DNA of 27,765 nt from CAMQRS01 sp964370645. Its GTDB lineage: Bacteria > Bacillota_I > Bacilli_A > Erysipelotrichales > Erysipelotrichaceae. The stretch lies in NCBI GenBank assembly GCA_964370645.1, contig CAYJJS010000021.1, positions 1-27,765 on the forward strand, given 5' to 3'. The first letter of the stretch is position 1. Every line of letters begins with the position of its first letter. The translations under genes and the position numbers were made by a program. The notes under the pieces were generated by a model, which saw only the letters and a list, made by a program, of their open reading frames with translations, searched no databases and was not told the DNA's origin. This document shows positions 16,993 through 24,851 of the stretch, one piece after another.

Positions 16993-17083
16993 AGCAAATA
17001 CAATATATTTGCTAGAAGTAAATTAGTACTTCATACATTCTCCCTTAAAACATAAAATAAAGAGTCTTAGGCTCTTTATTTTT
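16993..17083 (+). ncRNA. Candidate small RNA or structured leader with terminator upstream of the ABC transporter
   Basis: No ORF of note is seen here. Three hairpins follow each other: AGCAAATA/TATTTGCT (16993-17000 and 17006-17013), AAGTA/TACTT (17016-17020 and 17027-17031), and a perfect ten-base stem AAATAAAGAG/CTCTTTATTT (17055-17064 and 17072-17081) ending in a T-tract. The last has the form of a rho-independent terminator, yet no gene on either strand ends at it. A -10-like TATACT lies at 16980-16985, with a weak -35. A short transcript or an attenuated leader would explain this. Confidence 0.35.
17055..17083 (+). terminator. Orphan rho-independent terminator
   Basis: Ten perfect base pairs, a seven-base loop and a run of T residues. 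The nearest upstream + strand gene ends more than 500 bases away, and the nearest gene on the - strand starts, rather than ends, to the left. Confidence 0.65.
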
Positions 17084-17084
17084 G

Positions 17085-17093
17085 TGTTATAAT
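17085..17093 (+). promoter_or_regulatory. Extended -10 promoter of the ABC transporter gene
   Basis: TGTTATAAT combines a TG element with a perfect TATAAT (17088-17093), directly after the orphan terminator and 23 bases before the start codon. No matching -35 is obvious, which is usual for extended -10 promoters. Confidence 0.55.
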
Positions 17094-17116
17094 GGGTGCA
17101 TTGCGTAGGAGGTTAT

Positions 17117-18844
17117 ATGGATTTAAAAAAATTTATTTCGTATTATAAACCATATAAAAAATTATTTTTTATGGATATGGGGTGTGCAATTATAGCAGCA
17201 ACAACATCACTAGTTTTCCCATTAATTGTGAGACATGTTACAAATAATGTATTAGGAGTAAATGGTGGACAAGATTTAACACAAATTTTATATTTAGCAG
17301 CTATCATGATCATAATCATCATTGTAGAGTATTTTTGTAATTATTTCATTGCATATCAAGGGCATGTGATGGGTGCTTATATGGAAGCAGATATGCGTAA
17401 TGAGCTATTCTCTCATTATCAAAAACTAAGTTTTAGTTTTTTTGACAATCAAAAAGTTGGACAATTGATGACTCGATTAACAAATGACCTTTTTTCTTTA
17501 ACAGAATTATTTCATCATGGGCCTGAAGATATCGTGATTTCAATGATTAAAATCATTGGAGCATTTATCATTTTATCTACAATTAATTTGCCATTAACAT
17601 TAATCGTATTTTCTGTATTACCTTTTATGGCAGCGTTTGCGTACTACTATAATCGTAGGATGAAAAAAGCGTTTCGAGCAAATAAGAAAAAAATAGGAGA
17701 TATTAATGCTAGAATTGAAGATAGTTTATCAGGTATTCGCGTAGTTAAAAGCTTCGCAAATGAGCGACAAGAGATGAATCGATTTCACCATGAAAATAGT
17801 TTGTGGATAGAAACAAAACGTAATTCATATCAAAATATGGGTAGATTTCATTCGGGATTAGGTTCTTTTATTTCTTTTATTAGTGTATTAATTATAGTAG
17901 GTGGATCTTTGTTGATGAATTCTTCAAGTTTAAGCCCAGGTGATTTAATTGCATTTTTACTATATGTAAATAATCTTACTGAGCCAATTCGTAAATTAAT
18001 TAACTTCACTGAAAGTTTCCAAGAAGGAATTAGTGGTTATGAAAGATATATGGAGTTGTTGAATATTAACCCAGATATTAAGGATAAAAAAGGTGCTAAG
18101 AAGTTACATGATGTACAAGGTAAAGTGTGTTTTAATAATGTATCATTTCGATACAACGAAAAATCAGATTATGTATTGAGGAATATTAATCTGGAAGTAA
18201 AGTCTGGTGAATATGTTGCATTAGTTGGTCAAAGTGGTGCAGGAAAGACGACTTTATGTTCTTTGATTCCTCGTTTTTATGAAGTGGTAGACGGAAAAAT
18301 TAGTATTGATGGAACGGATATTAAAGATGTCACTTTGCAAAGTCTACGTGAAAATATAGGAATCGTACAACAAGATGTGTATTTATTTAGTGGGACTATT
18401 TTGGAGAATATAGCATATGGGAATATGGAAGCTAGCGAAGAAGAAATCATTGAAGCAAGTAAAAAAGCAAATGCGCACGAATTCATCATGGGTTTAGAAG
18501 ATGGATACTTGACAGATATTGGGCAAAGAGGTGTAAAGCTTTCGGGTGGGCAAAAACAGCGAATTTCTATAGCGAGAGTGTTTTTAAAAAATCCTAAAAT
18601 TTTGATTTTTGATGAAGCGACTAGCGCACTGGATAATGAAAGTGAAAAAGTTGTGCAGGAATCACTGGAGTCATTGGCGGAAAATAGAACAACATTTGTA
18701 ATTGCACATCGATTATCTACGATTGCGAATGCACAACGTATCATTGTGTTAGATGAAGATGGTATTGCAGAAAGTGGTACACATCAAGAATTATTGGCAC
18801 TAGACAATAAATATGCAGCTTTATATAAAGTGAATAGTAAATAG
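17117..18844 (+). CDS. ABC exporter half-transporter (fused membrane and ATPase domains)
   Basis: ATG 17117 follows TAGGAGG and is preferred to the GTG seven codons upstream. The 575-residue protein has an N-terminal six-helix exporter domain (about 1-310) and a C-terminal nucleotide-binding domain. ATPase motifs: Walker A GQSGAGKT (371-378), signature LSGGQ (475-479), Walker B ILIFDE (495-500) and the H-loop His531. The catalytic Glu500 is present, so it should hydrolyse ATP. It is of the MsbA/YfiB-YfiC/LmrA type. Only one half-transporter gene is present, so it would act as a homodimer or with a partner elsewhere. Substrate (lipid, drug or peptide) cannot be assigned. It has no peptidase domain. 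Confidence 0.9.
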   Translation: MDLKKFISYYKPYKKLFFMDMGCAIIAATTSLVFPLIVRHVTNNVLGVNGGQDLTQILYLAAIMIIIIIVEYFCNYFIAYQGHVMGAYMEADMRNELFSHYQKLSFSFFDNQKVGQLMTRLTNDLFSLTELFHHGPEDIVISMIKIIGAFIILSTINLPLTLIVFSVLPFMAAFAYYYNRRMKKAFRANKKKIGDINARIEDSLSGIRVVKSFANERQEMNRFHHENSLWIETKRNSYQNMGRFHSGLGSFISFISVLIIVGGSLLMNSSSLSPGDLIAFLLYVNNLTEPIRKLINFTESFQEGISGYERYMELLNINPDIKDKKGAKKLHDVQGKVCFNNVSFRYNEKSDYVLRNINLEVKSGEYVALVGQSGAGKTTLCSLIPRFYEVVDGKISIDGTDIKDVTLQSLRENIGIVQQDVYLFSGTILENIAYGNMEASEEEIIEASKKANAHEFIMGLEDGYLTDIGQRGVKLSGGQKQRISIARVFLKNPKILIFDEATSALDNESEKVVQESLESLAENRTTFVIAHRLSTIANAQRIIVLDEDGIAESGTHQELLALDNKYAALYKVNSK

Positions 18845-18849
18845 TAAAC

Positions 18850-18918
18850 AAAAAAAATCCAATACATAGTATATACATAGAAAGTGAGGTTTCTAATATG
18901 CTATTTTGGATTTTTTTT
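18850..18918 (+). promoter_or_regulatory. 13-base inverted repeat enclosing the ZIP ribosome site and start codon
   Basis: AAAAAAAATCCAA (18850-18862) and TTGGATTTTTTTT (18906-18918) are perfectly complementary across a 43-base loop. The loop contains the ribosome site (GTGAGG, 18884-18889) and ATG 18898. The right arm lies in the coding sequence (Trp-Ile-Phe-Phe). It could fold into a long-loop hairpin acting on translation, or its T-tract could act as a poor terminator for the ABC gene. Both arms are A/T-rich, so chance is possible. Confidence 0.35.
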
Positions 18919-19629
18919 CCATTTTTATGCACAAGTCTTGGTGCTGCAATGGTTTTTTTGTTTAAGGAAAAAATCACAAATGTAACAATGAGTGCATTTT
19001 ATTCAATTGCAGGTGGAGTAATGGTTAGTGCATCCTTTTTTTCATTGATCCTACCCGCGTTTTCTCGCATAGAGGATCATCCTATATCTGCCGTATTTAT
19101 TGGTGTAAGTTTTTTTATTGGTGGATTGTTCCTATTTGTAGTAGATTTCATTCTTCGTAAAGTACGCTCACAACAAAAAAGTCTTTTATATTTGGCAATT
19201 ACATTGCACAATATTCCTGAAGGAATGTCTGTAGGGTTATTGTATGGTCTATATATGAAAAGTCAGGATCCAATATATCTGAGTGGTGCAATTGCTCTTT
19301 CTATAGGTATTGGTATTCAAAATATTCCAGAAGGTGCAGCGATTTCGTTGCCTTTAAAAGCACAAGGAATATCTAAAAGAAAAGCATTTTGGATGGGAGT
19401 ATCCTCAGGGATGGTAGAGCCAATCGCTGCGCTAACAGCGGCTGTACTTATTAGTATGGTAGAAGGTTGGATGCCTTTTTTATTATCTTTTTCAGCAGGG
19501 TGTATGATCTATGTGGTGGTAGAAGAGTTAGTTCCTCAAGCAAGAGCGATTAAGGAGTGTTATTACACGAGTATTATCTTTATGATTGGATTTATTATTA
19601 TGATGGTATTGGATGTTATATTAGGCTAG
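18898..19629 (+). CDS. ZIP-family divalent metal transporter (GufA-like)
   Basis: This 243-residue protein is mostly membrane-spanning, with about eight helices. ZIP proteins bring Zn2+, Fe2+ or Mn2+ into the cytoplasm. The metal-site motifs are HNIPEG (His104, Asn105, Glu108) in helix 4 and QNIPEG (Gln141, Asn142, Glu145) in helix 5, the pattern of the bacterial GufA/ZIP branch. Further polar signals are SSGMVEPIAA and VVVEELVPQ in later helices. Length is typical of bacterial ZIPs (240-270). The histidine-rich loop of many zinc transporters is absent. It lies 53 bases after the ABC gene and may be co-transcribed, though the inverted repeat in the gap may uncouple them. Metal preference cannot be told from sequence. 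Confidence 0.88.
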   Translation: MLFWIFFPFLCTSLGAAMVFLFKEKITNVTMSAFYSIAGGVMVSASFFSLILPAFSRIEDHPISAVFIGVSFFIGGLFLFVVDFILRKVRSQQKSLLYLAITLHNIPEGMSVGLLYGLYMKSQDPIYLSGAIALSIGIGIQNIPEGAAISLPLKAQGISKRKAFWMGVSSGMVEPIAALTAAVLISMVEGWMPFLLSFSAGCMIYVVVEELVPQARAIKECYYTSIIFMIGFIIMMVLDVILG

Positions 19630-19680
19630 GAGAGATTGCTCTTCTATCCTATGCTTCTTTCAAAAAATATGATTTCAGTG

Positions 19681-19686
19681 TATAAT
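19681..19686 (+). promoter_or_regulatory. Candidate -10 element of the membrane-lipid operon
   Basis: A TATAAT lies 22 bases before the chosen ATG 19709; TTTCAA (19658-19663) is a weak -35 at 17 bases. It overlaps an upstream in-frame ATG (19685), which argues against that ATG as the start. Confidence 0.45.
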
Positions 19687-19708
19687 GAATATTGATTGGA
19701 GAAATTAC

Positions 19709-20629
19709 ATGAACAAAAAATGGATTGAAAAATATGTGAATACACACCCTGTGTATTTCTATAATAAACAAAAAGAAAATTTTAAAGATACGATTATTGA
19801 AGACTTTAAAACATTAGGATATGAAGGTGAAGAAATGTTTGTGAAGAATCGTATTGTAAGAGTACGTAATATAATTATTGGAAACATAAAGAGTGCGAAA
19901 CATATGATTATTGTTCCTTATGATACTCCACAAAGAGTATTTTGGAGTAATTATGAGTATTATCCTCAAAACGGTAGTAAGATTTTGAAAAAATCTTTCT
20001 GGCCTACTTATGTTCCTATCATTGTGTGTTATTTGTTGTTGCTTGCACTAATTTATGGTTTACCTATATTGGGTGTGAGTAGTGAGATAACATTATTTAT
20101 AACAGCATTATATTTCGCATTTTTATCAATTTTTATTTGGAAAGGTTTCCCCGCTAAACACAATGCTACAAGAAATAATGCGGCAATTGCGAGTGCATTG
20201 CAGATTGCGAATAACCTTCCAACGCACAAAAAGAAGGATGTTGTATTTGTTTTTACTGATGTTACAAACATGCGATTACGTGGAATAAAAGCATTAGATT
20301 TATATTTGAAAACAAAAAATAAACAGCATCAAAAAATTATTTTGCACTGTATTGGGCAATCAGATACGGTACAAATTGGTTATTCTAAAGGGATGCGAAA
20401 AATGGCAAATGCACTGAAAAAAAATAGTGAAGCAAGGGTTTGTTTGATTGAAGAGCAAAATGCTGCAAATCTAGCAATGTCATTTTTAAAGGATGCAATT
20501 ACAATTAGTAGTGGAAAGATAGTAGGAGAGGATATTGTCGTTTATAAAACGGCATCAAATAGAGATGTGCAATATAATGAGGAAGTATTGGATACAATAA
20601 CGAATTTAGTGACACAATATGTGAGTTAG
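19709..20629 (+). CDS. Membrane protein with a degenerate M28 peptidase-like domain
   Basis: ATG 19709 has GGAG eight bases upstream; the earlier ATG 19685 overlaps a -10 element. The 306-residue protein has a soluble N-terminal part, two transmembrane segments close together (about 98-120 and 123-145) and a C-terminal soluble domain. The stretch from AKHNATRNNAAIASAL through DVVFVFTDVTNMRLRG resembles the zinc-binding core of M28 aminopeptidases (DNASG followed by FDGEEEGLLG). The usual Asp of DNASG is Asn, and the glutamates of GEE are replaced by Val-Thr-Asn, so zinc binding and catalysis are probably lost. It is the first gene of an apparent operon with cardiolipin synthase, whose ribosome site overlaps its stop codon. 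Function unknown; a binding or scaffold role is a guess. Confidence 0.7.
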   Translation: MNKKWIEKYVNTHPVYFYNKQKENFKDTIIEDFKTLGYEGEEMFVKNRIVRVRNIIIGNIKSAKHMIIVPYDTPQRVFWSNYEYYPQNGSKILKKSFWPTYVPIIVCYLLLLALIYGLPILGVSSEITLFITALYFAFLSIFIWKGFPAKHNATRNNAAIASALQIANNLPTHKKKDVVFVFTDVTNMRLRGIKALDLYLKTKNKQHQKIILHCIGQSDTVQIGYSKGMRKMANALKKNSEARVCLIEEQNAANLAMSFLKDAITISSGKIVGEDIVVYKTASNRDVQYNEEVLDTITNLVTQYVS

Positions 20630-20639
20630 GAGGAGTGTG

Positions 20640-22175
20640 ATGAATAGACTTTGGAAGTTAATATTAAGCAAAAAGATGCTAATCGCTTTGATGCTATTAG
20701 CACAAGTAGTTGTTATTTTTATACCAACCTTTATTTTATATGAGTTTAGTGTGTATTTTCAAGTTGTAATTAGAGTGCTTTCTATCGTTTTAGCAATGTA
20801 CATATTCTCAAAAGATATTAATCCAACCTATCGACTAGCATGGATAATGTTAATCCTAATTAGCCCGTTCTTAGGGGTATTAGTTTATTTGTTTTTTGGT
20901 GCCAAACAAGTTCCAAAAGCGTTGCGAATCAGGGATAAAGACTTACAGAAATCAATGAAAAAATATTTAAGTAGAAATAAAATTATCTCTGCAGAATTGG
21001 CTGAAAAAAGTGCAAATGCACATAAACAATCTAATTATATTAGTAGAGTTAGTGAATTTCCTTTGTATAAGAAGACAAGAGCAACGTATTGCAAATTGGG
21101 AGAAGATCAATTTAAGATATTAAAGGAACAACTTCTTAAAGCGAAAGAATTCATCTTTATGGAATTCTTCATTATTGATACAGGAAAAATGTGGGATGAG
21201 TTACTTGAAATATTAACACAAAAAGTAAAAGAAGGTGTTGACGTTAGATTGATGTATGATGGATTTGGATGTTTATCTACGTTGCCTTCAGGATATGATA
21301 TCGAATTAAATAAGTTAGGTATTAAAACAAAAGTATTTAATAAAATAGGAACACGATTGGCAGTACAGTTAAACAATAGGGATCATCGTAAAATCGTTGT
21401 TGTAGATGGATTGATTGCCATGACTGGTGGAATTAACCTTGCGGATGAATACATTAATGAAAAGGTTCGTTTTGGACATTGGAAAGATAGTGGATGTTTA
21501 ATTGAAGGGTTAGCGACATGGAGTTTTACGGTTATGTTTCTACAATTTTGGAATTATGATGAAGAAGAGAAAGACGATTATGAAACGTTTAGAAAACAAG
21601 CGACATGTTTTGAAAATATAGAAGATGATGGATATGTACAACCTTATTCAGATTCACCTACAGATAATGAATATGTTGGTAAAAACACGCATATTAATAT
21701 GATAAATAATGCAAATGATTATATTTATATCACAACACCATACTTATTATTAGATAATGAGATGAGGTCTAGCTTAATTTTAGCAGCACAAAACGGAGTA
21801 GATGTAAGAATTATTTTACCACATATACCAGATAAAAAATTAGTGTTTGAATTGACTCGATACAATTATGAAGCATTAATTCATGCAGGTGTTAAAGTAT
21901 ATGAGTATACACCAGGGTTTATTCATTCCAAAACATTTATTTCAGATGATGCAATTGCGATTGTGGGAACAACAAATATGGATTATCGTAGCTATTACTT
22001 GCATTATGAATGTGGTGTTTGGTTCTACAATAGTTCATTAATTAATGAAATGAAAATAGATTATTTTGATACAATTGAAAAGTCAAAATTAGTAACGAGA
22101 GAAGATATTAAGCATATACATATATGTAAAAGAATATTACGTATTATCTTAAATTTATTCTCTCCATTAATGTAA
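20640..22175 (+). CDS. cls: Cardiolipin synthase (phospholipase D superfamily)
   Basis: ATG 20640 is preferred to the GTG one codon earlier: AGGAGGAG (20628-20635) then has normal spacing, and it overlaps the stop of the preceding gene, indicating translational coupling. The 511-residue protein begins with about three hydrophobic segments (residues 12-100), then two PLD half-domains. Each has an HKD motif: His249-Arg-Lys251 with Asp256 (HRKIVVVDG), and His429-Ser-Lys431 with Asp436 (HSKTFISDD), followed by GTTNMDYRS. It transfers a phosphatidyl group between two phosphatidylglycerol molecules to make cardiolipin and glycerol at the membrane. Length and topology match bacterial Cls. Confidence 0.93.
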   Translation: MNRLWKLILSKKMLIALMLLAQVVVIFIPTFILYEFSVYFQVVIRVLSIVLAMYIFSKDINPTYRLAWIMLILISPFLGVLVYLFFGAKQVPKALRIRDKDLQKSMKKYLSRNKIISAELAEKSANAHKQSNYISRVSEFPLYKKTRATYCKLGEDQFKILKEQLLKAKEFIFMEFFIIDTGKMWDELLEILTQKVKEGVDVRLMYDGFGCLSTLPSGYDIELNKLGIKTKVFNKIGTRLAVQLNNRDHRKIVVVDGLIAMTGGINLADEYINEKVRFGHWKDSGCLIEGLATWSFTVMFLQFWNYDEEEKDDYETFRKQATCFENIEDDGYVQPYSDSPTDNEYVGKNTHINMINNANDYIYITTPYLLLDNEMRSSLILAAQNGVDVRIILPHIPDKKLVFELTRYNYEALIHAGVKVYEYTPGFIHSKTFISDDAIAIVGTTNMDYRSYYLHYECGVWFYNSSLINEMKIDYFDTIEKSKLVTREDIKHIHICKRILRIILNLFSPLM

Positions 22176-22197
22176 TCAATATAAATGAGGTGAAAGA

Positions 22198-23049
22198 ATG
22201 GAAAAAGTTGGTTTAATTTGTGAAGGTGGAGGAACAAAAGGAGCATATACAGCAGGGGCATTACTTGCACTTCTGGATTATGAAATTTACCTTCCATATG
22301 CAGTTGGAATAAGCGCAGGTGCCGAAAACTTGTTGCCATATGTATCTAGGCAAAAACAAAGGTTGCGTGTAACAGGTGTGGATAGCCCAACCAATAAAGG
22401 GGCGGTTGGTTTACGACCGCTATTTAAAGAGGGGTCTATTTTTGGGATTGAAGAAACTGTGAATTTTATTGAAAAGCATGCTCCTTTTGATTTCGAAAAT
22501 TTTTATAAAAGTGAGACAAAACTAGATGTAGGTTTGTACAATATGGATACAGGAAAGATAGAATACTTTCCAAAGGAAAGAGTAGACAAAGAAAAAGTAT
22601 TAATCAAAGCAGCATGTGCATTAGCTATTATTGTGAATCCTTATAAATTCAATGGTGGGTTATACATGGATGCAGGACTAATTGATATGATCCCAGTGGA
22701 ACAAAGTATACGTGCTGGAAATGATAAACATATTTTCATTTCCACGAAAGAGGGGACATACACTAGAAAACCAGCACCAAAGTGGCAAATAATGTTAGCC
22801 AAATTAAAATATCGCAAATATCCGCATGTTATTGAAGACTTAAAAGTGCGTCATGAAAATTATGAACGACAATGGAACATAGTGAAAAATCTTGAAAAAC
22901 AAGGGAAAGCATTGATTCTTCGTCCAAGTAAAAGCATGGGACTATCACGCTATACAACCGATAAAGATAAGATAGAAGCATGGTTTCAATTAGGGTATGA
23001 TGATACAGCAGCAAGAATAGAAGAATTAAAATTGTATATAAAAAAATAA
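22198..23049 (+). CDS. Patatin-like phospholipase / acyl hydrolase
   Basis: The 283-residue protein starts after AGGTGA, 22 bases downstream of cls. It has the full patatin signature: oxyanion loop GGGTKG (10-15), nucleophile Ser39 in GISAG, and catalytic Asp158 in DAGLIDMIP (DAG where DGG or DGA is usual). Patatins hydrolyse acyl ester bonds of phospholipids or other lipids through a Ser-Asp dyad. There is no signal peptide or membrane helix, so it should act from the cytosolic side. It resembles the short YjjU/RssA-like bacterial group rather than secreted toxins such as ExoU. Its place after cardiolipin synthase suggests a role in membrane lipid turnover, which is inference. Confidence 0.9.
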   Translation: MEKVGLICEGGGTKGAYTAGALLALLDYEIYLPYAVGISAGAENLLPYVSRQKQRLRVTGVDSPTNKGAVGLRPLFKEGSIFGIEETVNFIEKHAPFDFENFYKSETKLDVGLYNMDTGKIEYFPKERVDKEKVLIKAACALAIIVNPYKFNGGLYMDAGLIDMIPVEQSIRAGNDKHIFISTKEGTYTRKPAPKWQIMLAKLKYRKYPHVIEDLKVRHENYERQWNIVKNLEKQGKALILRPSKSMGLSRYTTDKDKIEAWFQLGYDDTAARIEELKLYIKK

Positions 23050-23067
23050 GGCATACGCCTTTTTTTA
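23048..23067 (+). terminator. Short hairpin with T-tract after the patatin gene
   Basis: AAGGC (23048-23052) and GCCTT (23057-23061) around ATAC, then T residues; it begins inside the patatin stop codon. The stem is short, so partial read-through into the next gene 20 bases downstream is likely. Confidence 0.55.
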
Positions 23068-23086
23068 TATAGAAAGTAGGTGAAAT

Positions 23087-23596
23087 ATGTTTAGTATATT
23101 ATGCATTATATTTATATATGCAAGGTTTTGTAAGGTGAAAAAACCATATTTCTATATTGTTGTATTAGGAGCAGGATTATATGGAGATGTACTTAGTGAA
23201 CCTTTAAAAAGAAGGTTGGTGTTAGCTAAGAAATGGTATAATAAAAATCCCGTGCCAATTGTTGTGTGTGGAGGACAAGGGAAGGGTGAGAGTGTGAGTG
23301 AGGCAAGCGCTATGGCGAAGTTTCTTGTAGAAGAGGGAATATCTTCGAAATGCATTTATATGGAAGAGACATCTACCTCGACATATGAAAATCTTAAGTA
23401 TGCCCTACCTTATGTGAGTAAGAAAGACATATTGCTGATTAGTTGTGATTTTCATATTTTCAGGGCATCATGTATTGCGAAATATTTAGGATATGAAGTC
23501 CAAACACAAGGGGCAAGAAGTATTGGATGTGGTCAAATAAAATATTATATTCGCGAAGTATTTGCTTTAATTAAATTTTGGATCTGTAAAAAATAA
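23087..23596 (+). CDS. YdcF-like protein (DUF218, ElyC/SanA/YdcF family)
   Basis: The 169-residue protein has one hydrophobic segment at its N-terminus (about 1-13), then a DUF218 domain. Family marks are VVLGAGLYGD, SEPLKRRLxxA, VVCGGQGKGESVSEA and the run ETSTSTYENL, followed by LLISCDFHIFRA. Family members work in or near the envelope (ElyC in peptidoglycan and enterobacterial antigen homeostasis, SanA in vancomycin tolerance), but the reaction is not settled; YdcF binds S-adenosylmethionine. The position as the last gene of a phospholipid block fits an envelope role. The ribosome site is AGGTGA, and the gene may be read through from the patatin gene. Confidence 0.85.
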   Translation: MFSILCIIFIYARFCKVKKPYFYIVVLGAGLYGDVLSEPLKRRLVLAKKWYNKNPVPIVVCGGQGKGESVSEASAMAKFLVEEGISSKCIYMEETSTSTYENLKYALPYVSKKDILLISCDFHIFRASCIAKYLGYEVQTQGARSIGCGQIKYYIREVFALIKFWICKK

Positions 23597-23621
23597 TCGA
23601 GTATTCGCACTCGATTGTTTT
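23595..23621 (+). terminator. Rho-independent terminator of the membrane-lipid operon
   Basis: AATCGAGT (23595-23602) and ACTCGATT (23609-23616) form a perfect eight-base stem with an ATTCGC loop, then GTTTT. Confidence 0.75.
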
Positions 23622-23623
23622 CA

Positions 23624-23648
23624 TAAAAAAAGAAGGCGTTAGCCTTCT
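23624..23648 (-). terminator. Rho-independent terminator of the pantothenate-acetate operon
   Basis: Read on the - strand: AGAAGGC, a TAAC loop, GCCTTCT, then seven T residues (plus-strand arms 23631-23637 and 23642-23648). It starts within the ackA stop codon. Together with the terminator at 23595-23621 it insulates two convergent operons. Confidence 0.85.
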
Positions 23649-24837
23649 ATAAACTCAATAAGCGCTTTGTATCACGAGCGATAACCAATTCTTCATCCGT
23701 AGGGATTACAAATATCTTCACTTTTGATTCTGGTTTTGTAATTAAACGTTCACCTTTTCCATTTATGTTAGCATCATCATCAATAACAATATCAAATGCT
23801 TCACTAATTAAATCGATGATACACTTTCTAGCGTAATAAGAATTTTCACCAATTCCTGCTGTGAACACAATTGCATCTGCTTTTCCTAATGCAACATAAT
23901 ATCTTCCAATATAAGCGATGACTCTTCTAAAGAAAATGTCTAATGCAAGCTGTGCTCTTTCATTTCCTTCGCGAGCAGCCTTTTCTACATCTCTGAAATC
24001 ACTAGATACACCAGAAACACCTAATAAACCAGATTCTTTATTTAACACGTTAATGACTTCATCAATATCCATATCTGTATGATGTAGTAAATAGTTAATG
24101 ATAGAAGGATCCATGTCTCCAGAACGAGTTCCCATCATAATACCAGTAAGTGGGGTGAACCCCATTGATGTATTTTTTGATTTCCCATCTTTAACTGCGG
24201 TTAAAGAACCACCTGCTCCTAAATGTGCCACGATAATTTTACTGTGTTCAGGATTTCCTAATAAGTCAATTGCACGTGCTGATACATATTTATGTGATGT
24301 TCCATGTGCTCCATATTTACGTATTTTGTAATCCTCATAATACTTATAAGGAATTGGATAAATGTAACACTTTGGATCCATAGTTTGATGAAAAGCCGTA
24401 TCAAATACAGCGACCGCTTTCGCAGAAGGTATGGCTTCGTTTAATGTTTTGTAACCAATTAAATGAGCAGGGTTATGTAAAGGTGCTAAAGGTATCAATT
24501 CTTCGATATGCGCAACAACACTATCATTAATAACTGCTGAATCTGTATAGTAAGAACCACCTTGAACAACACGGTGTCCTATTCCTTTGATATCATCAAG
24601 AGATTGGACAATCTCTTTTTCTAGCAAAGTATCCAACAATAATTTTACTGCCTGCTGATGGTTTTCAATGTTTTGAATTGCAACATCTTTTTTATCATTG
24701 TATTGGATTGTGAAAATACTGTTTTCTAATCCGATTCGTTCGATTACACCAGAAGTGATTACAAATTCATTATCCATTTCAAATAATTTGAACTTTAATG
24801 ATGAACTTCCTGTGTTTACTGCAATAATTTTAGTCAT
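23647..24837 (-). CDS. ackA: Acetate kinase
   Basis: The 396-residue protein matches acetate kinase over its full length. It converts acetyl-phosphate and ADP to acetate and ATP, the last energy-yielding step of acetate fermentation, and the reverse. ASKHA-fold and family motifs are VNTGSSSLKF at the N-terminus, AVFDTAFHQTM (catalytic Asp), AHLGAGGSL, MGFTPLTGIMMGTRSGDMDP and FTAGIGENS near the end. It is the last gene of the operon, 14 bases after coaX with AAGGAG in the gap. No phosphotransacetylase gene is adjacent; it must be elsewhere. Placement with CoA synthesis rather than with pta is less usual. Confidence 0.97.
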   Translation of the reverse strand: MTKIIAVNTGSSSLKFKLFEMDNEFVITSGVIERIGLENSIFTIQYNDKKDVAIQNIENHQQAVKLLLDTLLEKEIVQSLDDIKGIGHRVVQGGSYYTDSAVINDSVVAHIEELIPLAPLHNPAHLIGYKTLNEAIPSAKAVAVFDTAFHQTMDPKCYIYPIPYKYYEDYKIRKYGAHGTSHKYVSARAIDLLGNPEHSKIIVAHLGAGGSLTAVKDGKSKNTSMGFTPLTGIMMGTRSGDMDPSIINYLLHHTDMDIDEVINVLNKESGLLGVSGVSSDFRDVEKAAREGNERAQLALDIFFRRVIAYIGRYYVALGKADAIVFTAGIGENSYYARKCIIDLISEAFDIVIDDDANINGKGERLITKPESKVKIFVIPTDEELVIARDTKRLLSL

Positions 24838-24851
24838 AATAATTTCTCCTT

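Noticed and set aside
18277..18744. 155-residue ORF on the - strand within the ABC ATPase region
   Set aside because: It is a shadow of the strongly conserved nucleotide-binding domain; no family motif or ribosome site.
19627..19655. Possible terminator after the ZIP gene
   Set aside because: The stem TAGGA..GAG/CTC..TCCTA has a large internal bulge and no T-tract follows.
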